Positions 31,830 to 34,929 of a DNA stretch of 34,929 nucleotides are shown piece after piece. Position numbers and translations under genes: made by a program. The stretch is taken from positions 1 through 34,929 of the forward strand of contig JAFQOX010000013.1 in NCBI GenBank assembly GCA_017412045.1. The letters run 5' to 3'. The notes below the pieces were generated by a model, which worked only from the letters and a program-made list of their open reading frames with translations, was not told the origin of the DNA and ran no database searches. Origin of the DNA: Clostridia bacterium (GTDB lineage Bacteria; Bacillota; Clostridia; Oscillospirales; CAG-272). How positions within the stretch are numbered: position 1 is the first letter of the stretch; every line of letters starts with the position of its first letter.

Positions 31830-33128
31830 ATGAAAAAAACAAACCTGTTGATCAAGCTGATCGCGGCGGTTCTCGTCGTTTGTACGGCTGCCATGCTTTT
31901 CGCGGGCTGTAACAAAAAGGCGCAGACGACCGTTATGTCCTTTGAAAAGGACGGCAAGACCTACACCATCAACGAAGAAGAGTTTTCCATGCTCATGAAG
32001 ATCAGAAAGCGTATCTTCTTCTGCAACCTGCTGTATACCACCTCCAAGGATACCGCAAGCTTCTGGGCTGCAAAATCCTCCGAGGACGAGAACAAGACCA
32101 ACGAGCAGTACTACAAGGAGCTCGTGATGGATCAGGTCAAGGCTGTCCTCGTTGAAAAGTATCTTTTTGAAAAGAACGGGCTTTCTTTCTCTCAGGATAC
32201 GCTCGACGGCTTCAAGACCTCCATCAAGTCCGCTGAAAAGGAACAGGGCGGTAAGGGCGCTTACAAGCAGTATTACGGCTTCACCGCAAAGGCAAACTAC
32301 GAAATCTACGAGCCCATGGTAACCAGATCCGAAATGCTCTACAAGGCGCTCTGCGCAGACGATGCACTTCTGGCGGCTACCGATGCGGACCTCAAGACCT
32401 TCTACGAGGAAAACTACGTCGGCTACCAGTATATCGTCATTGATATGAAGAACAGAGTCGTCAAGGACGAAAACGGCAACCGCGTCGTCGCAACCAAGAA
32501 GAACGACAAGGGCGAGGAAGAGCCCACCGATTCCTACAAGACCGAAAAGCTCGACAACACCAAGGAAGAGGACAAGAAGGAGCTGGAAGCAAAGCAGAAT
32601 CTCGGTGCTTCCATCCTCAAGGAGCTCACCAAGGAAGAAAACCCCATGAGCTTTGAGGAAGCGATCGCAAAATATTCCGACGAATACTACTCCGTTGAAT
32701 TTGCGGACGGCTGGTTCGTCAACAAAGAAGGCAACTTCATCAACGCGACCGTTACCGACAAGGTAAAGGATCTCAAGGTCGGCGACATTTTCGCTGAGGT
32801 CATCACCTCCGGCGATTACCAGTACATCGTCAAGAGAATCGACCTCAAGGCAAACGTCTACGACGAATTCGAAAAGGACGAAAACGGCGAAACCGTCAAG
32901 GACGAGAACGGCAAGGAAGTCGAAAACAAATACCACGAGTTCTTCGAGGACTTTGAAGAAACCGTAGAGTACGACAAGTATGAGAAATACGTAGAAGGCT
33001 TCTTCGGCGAAATCAAGGTAGAAACCTCCATCACCGATTCCTACACGATGGAAAAGACCTTCCTTTCTCCCTACGTTGACTACTACTATCAGATGATCCT
33101 CTACTATTACTACGGCATCCAGATGTAA
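31830..33128 (+). CDS. PrsA-like lipoprotein foldase (parvulin-type peptidyl-prolyl isomerase)
   Basis: About 432 aa. A lipoprotein signal peptide ends in LFAGC with the lipidated cysteine at residue 27, so it sits on the outer face of the membrane. A SurA/PrsA-type chaperone region (about 40-210) precedes a parvulin-like domain (about 270-350: ILKELTKEENPMSFEEAIAK, FADGWFVNKEG, GDIFAEVITSGDYQYIVKR). The latter is interrupted or flanked by charged, low-complexity insertions rich in Asp, Glu and Lys. The C-terminus is Tyr-rich. It assists folding of secreted proteins. AAGGAG precedes ATG 31830. Confidence 0.85.
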   Translation: MKKTNLLIKLIAAVLVVCTAAMLFAGCNKKAQTTVMSFEKDGKTYTINEEEFSMLMKIRKRIFFCNLLYTTSKDTASFWAAKSSEDENKTNEQYYKELVMDQVKAVLVEKYLFEKNGLSFSQDTLDGFKTSIKSAEKEQGGKGAYKQYYGFTAKANYEIYEPMVTRSEMLYKALCADDALLAATDADLKTFYEENYVGYQYIVIDMKNRVVKDENGNRVVATKKNDKGEEEPTDSYKTEKLDNTKEEDKKELEAKQNLGASILKELTKEENPMSFEEAIAKYSDEYYSVEFADGWFVNKEGNFINATVTDKVKDLKVGDIFAEVITSGDYQYIVKRIDLKANVYDEFEKDENGETVKDENGKEVENKYHEFFEDFEETVEYDKYEKYVEGFFGEIKVETSITDSYTMEKTFLSPYVDYYYQMILYYYYGIQM

Positions 33129-33134
33129 TCCAAG

Positions 33135-34028
33135 GTGTTCGGTTACGTCAAGCCCTATATCCCCGATCTGCGGGTCAGGGAATACGAATTTTACAGGAGC
33201 GTTTACTGCGGACTGTGCCGCTCGATGAAGAAGCACACGGGCGGCCTCTCCCGCGTGACGCTCAGCTTTGATATGACTTTTTTCGCGCTCGTGCGGATGG
33301 CGCTCTTGCGCACGGACGCGCGGGTGCGGCGGAGAAGATGCTTTCTGCATCCGCTCCGCAAGCGTCCGATGATGGACGATAACGAGGCGCTTGCCTACAC
33401 CGCGCAGATCAGCGCGGTTCTTGCTTATTATAAGCTGGAGGACACGGTTTCCGACGAAAAGGGGCTCAAGCGCTTCGTCGCGCGTACGCTCAAGCCCTTT
33501 GCGCGGCGGTTCCGCCGACGCGCCCTGCGTTCGCTCGCGGATGTTTCGCGGATCGCGGAGGACTCTCTGCGCGCGCTCTCCGCGCTGGAAAAGGAAAAAT
33601 GCGCGGTCCCCGATATGCCCGCGGACGTGTTCGGTGATATGCTCGGCAAGCTTCTGGCGTACGGGCTGGATGGAACGGATGCAAGGATCGCCTACGAGAT
33701 CGGCTTGCATACGGGCAGATGGGTCTATCTCGCCGACGCGCTCTGCGACCGCGAGAGCGATCGGAGGAGCGGCTCCTACAACCCCTTCCTGCTCAGCGAG
33801 ACGTCCGATGCGCCCGCGCTGACGGCGGATGCAGTGATGGGCGGCGTGATGGCGCTGGAGGCGGAGGCGACCATGCGCGCCGTGGATCTGATCGACTTTT
33901 CGGACCGCGGCATCCTGCGCGCCTGCATAGAAAACATTATATACGACGGTATGGAGAACGCAGTCTCCACGGCGTTGGGAAAGGAACGGAACGATGACGA
34001 ACGATCCCTACAAGATCCTTGGCATTGA
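33135..34028 (+). CDS. DUF5685 family protein
   Basis: 297 aa. The opening [20 protein letters not shown] and [10 protein letters not shown] (two close cysteines, near residues 25-28) are diagnostic of DUF5685, a Clostridial family of unknown function. [19 protein letters not shown] and SYNPFLL are further family segments. It resembles an all-helical enzyme fold, but no reaction is known. The start codon is GTG 33135, seven nt after the foldase stop. Its last 35 nt overlap the DnaJ-domain gene, a pairing often seen for this family and suggesting joint action. Confidence 0.85.
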   Translation: MFGYVKPYIPDLRVREYEFYRSVYCGLCRSMKKHTGGLSRVTLSFDMTFFALVRMALLRTDARVRRRRCFLHPLRKRPMMDDNEALAYTAQISAVLAYYKLEDTVSDEKGLKRFVARTLKPFARRFRRRALRSLADVSRIAEDSLRALSALEKEKCAVPDMPADVFGDMLGKLLAYGLDGTDARIAYEIGLHTGRWVYLADALCDRESDRRSGSYNPFLLSETSDAPALTADAVMGGVMALEAEATMRAVDLIDFSDRGILRACIENIIYDGMENAVSTALGKERNDDERSLQDPWH

Positions 34029-34614
34029 TCGCTCGGCGAGTGATGAAGAGGTCAAAAAAGCGTATCGCGAACTGGCGAGAAAGTACCATCCCGACAACTA
34101 TGTCAACACACCTCTGGCAGATCTGGCGGAAGAAAAAATGAAGGAGATCAACGAGGCGTACGAAACGATCCGCAGGTGGCGCAAGGCGCAGGCCAACGGA
34201 AACGCGGAAGCCTCCTCGGGCGCGTACCGCGACACCTCCGACGGAAACGTCTACGGAGAGGAACGCTTGCGAGAGATCCGAAGCTATATCGAAACGAATA
34301 ATTTTTACGAAGCGGAGATCCGTCTGAATTCCATTCCGACCGCACAAAGAAGCGCGGAATGGTATTTCCTCAAGGGCGTCGTATTCCGCGCGAGAGGCTG
34401 GTATTTCGAGGCGGCGAAGTATTTCGAGGCGGCGTCCCGCATGGATCCGACGAATGAAGAATACCGCATAGCCGCGGAGAGTATACGCAATTATACCGCC
34501 TCGCGCAGTACGCGCGCGAAAAACGAGGACGCGGTCTGCAATCTCTGCTGCGGTCTGATGGCTGCCGACTGCTGCTGTGAATGCTGCGGCGGCGATCTGA
34601 TCTCCTGCTGCTGA
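33994..34614 (+). CDS. DnaJ-domain protein with TPR-like region and cysteine-rich tail
   Basis: 206 aa. A J domain at the N-terminus (about 4-66) has the HPD tripeptide in KYHPDNY and should stimulate a DnaK ATPase. A TPR-like helical pair follows (about 85-160, [32 protein letters not shown]). The last 25 residues hold ten cysteines in clusters ([18 protein letters not shown]), a probable metal-binding or lipid-modified tail. It is not a full DnaJ: the Gly/Phe and zinc-finger regions are missing. It overlaps DUF5685 by 35 nt, with AAAGGAACGG before ATG 33994. Confidence 0.9.
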   Translation: MTNDPYKILGIDRSASDEEVKKAYRELARKYHPDNYVNTPLADLAEEKMKEINEAYETIRRWRKAQANGNAEASSGAYRDTSDGNVYGEERLREIRSYIETNNFYEAEIRLNSIPTAQRSAEWYFLKGVVFRARGWYFEAAKYFEAASRMDPTNEEYRIAAESIRNYTASRSTRAKNEDAVCNLCCGLMAADCCCECCGGDLISCC

Positions 34615-34618
34615 CGCA

Positions 34619-34653
34619 ATCAATGCCGTCAACGTGAAGTTGACGGCATTGAT
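34619..34653 (+). terminator. Perfect 15-bp stem-loop after the DnaJ-domain gene
   Basis: ATCAATGCCGTCAAC pairs fully with GTTGACGGCATTGAT around GTGAA. It starts five nt after the stop codon. No T-run follows directly (GTATTTCG), so termination strength is uncertain. Confidence 0.6.
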
Positions 34654-34674
34654 GTATTTCGCCCTGTTTTTTGA

Positions 34675-34800
34675 TGAGATAAACGGAAATTTAGCGGCGA
34701 ATCGCCGCGGATGGTTGCCGCCGTACCGTAGCTTGTTCCGACTCCGTATATTGCTCGACGGCGGATCTCTCCCGAAAGACGAGCCTTTCGGAATCATTCG
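34675..34800 (+). repeat. Structured intergenic repeat, copy V (long form)
   Basis: Shares both hairpins and the long flanks with the copy at 12131-12258. An extra hairpin, CCGAAAG/CTTTCGG, lies near its right end. The remaining bases to the window end show no gene. Confidence 0.75.
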
Positions 34801-34929
34801 TATAAACAATCATTCTTTTTGCCATCATACTATGCAAAATTCCCACGAACCGTAAGGTTCGCGTGATACGCTTGGATACGCACCCGCGCCATCAAATCGA
34901 AACCGCCGATTCGCTGAACCGACACTTCC

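Noticed and set aside
31815-33710. 631-aa minus-strand open frame opposite the foldase and DUF5685 genes
   Set aside because: Spans two genes in antisense, with Leu/Val-rich low-complexity sequence and no start signals.

Overview
The window looks like a chromosomal segment of an anaerobic Bacillota (Clostridia) bacterium, probably uncultured and gut-associated. This is an inference from strong AGGAGG-type ribosome binding sites, sigma-A promoters with 17-bp spacers, the Firmicute-style order pth, mfd, PrsA-like foldase, a DUF5685/DnaJ pair and moderate GC content. There are no rRNA or tRNA genes, no CRISPR array and no complete insertion sequence.

Region 1 (1-14056) is mostly sugar-acid metabolism. 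A Gfo/Idh/MocA oxidoreductase is followed by an orphan Imm26-like gene, a MATE exporter, a DEDDh exonuclease and bioY. Then comes a translationally coupled uxaB-uxaA-uxaC operon for galacturonate/glucuronate catabolism, divergent from a GH4 enzyme of the alpha-galacturonidase type. An AraC regulator and a serine-hydrolase (beta-lactamase fold) gene follow. The set suggests uptake and breakdown of pectin-derived oligogalacturonides. Two nearly identical copies of a ~161-bp MITE lie here in opposite orientation, and one supplies the stop codon of the first gene.

Region 2 (14066-25348) is the unusual part. Three transcription units on the minus strand each pair a zinc-ribbon/helical protein with an SPFH-like protein (paralogous, one pair degenerate). 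A divergent two-gene operon encodes a protein with two C-terminal membrane helices (CorA-like layout) and a coiled-coil protein. Next is a DUF2828 (TROVE-like plus vWA, Ro60-related) gene. Upstream of it on the same strand lie a 264-bp tandem repeat carrying short ORFs and a strong candidate small RNA gene: consensus promoter, 94-nt hairpin with a 15-bp terminal stem, long U-tract. The arrangement recalls bacterial Ro60/Y RNA loci. A DUF1351-exonuclease fusion closes the region.

Region 3 (25587-34929) is housekeeping: a cysteine synthase, peptidyl-tRNA hydrolase, Mfd, a PrsA-like lipoprotein foldase, DUF5685 and a DnaJ-domain protein with a cysteine-rich tail. It also contains palindromic intergenic repeats.

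A structured intergenic repeat (two GC-rich hairpins, with base-pair-preserving changes between copies) occurs at about 9.75, 12.15, 21.3 and 34.7 kb, with a half copy at 14.0 kb. A related 18-nt motif lies beside terminators at three of its four sites.
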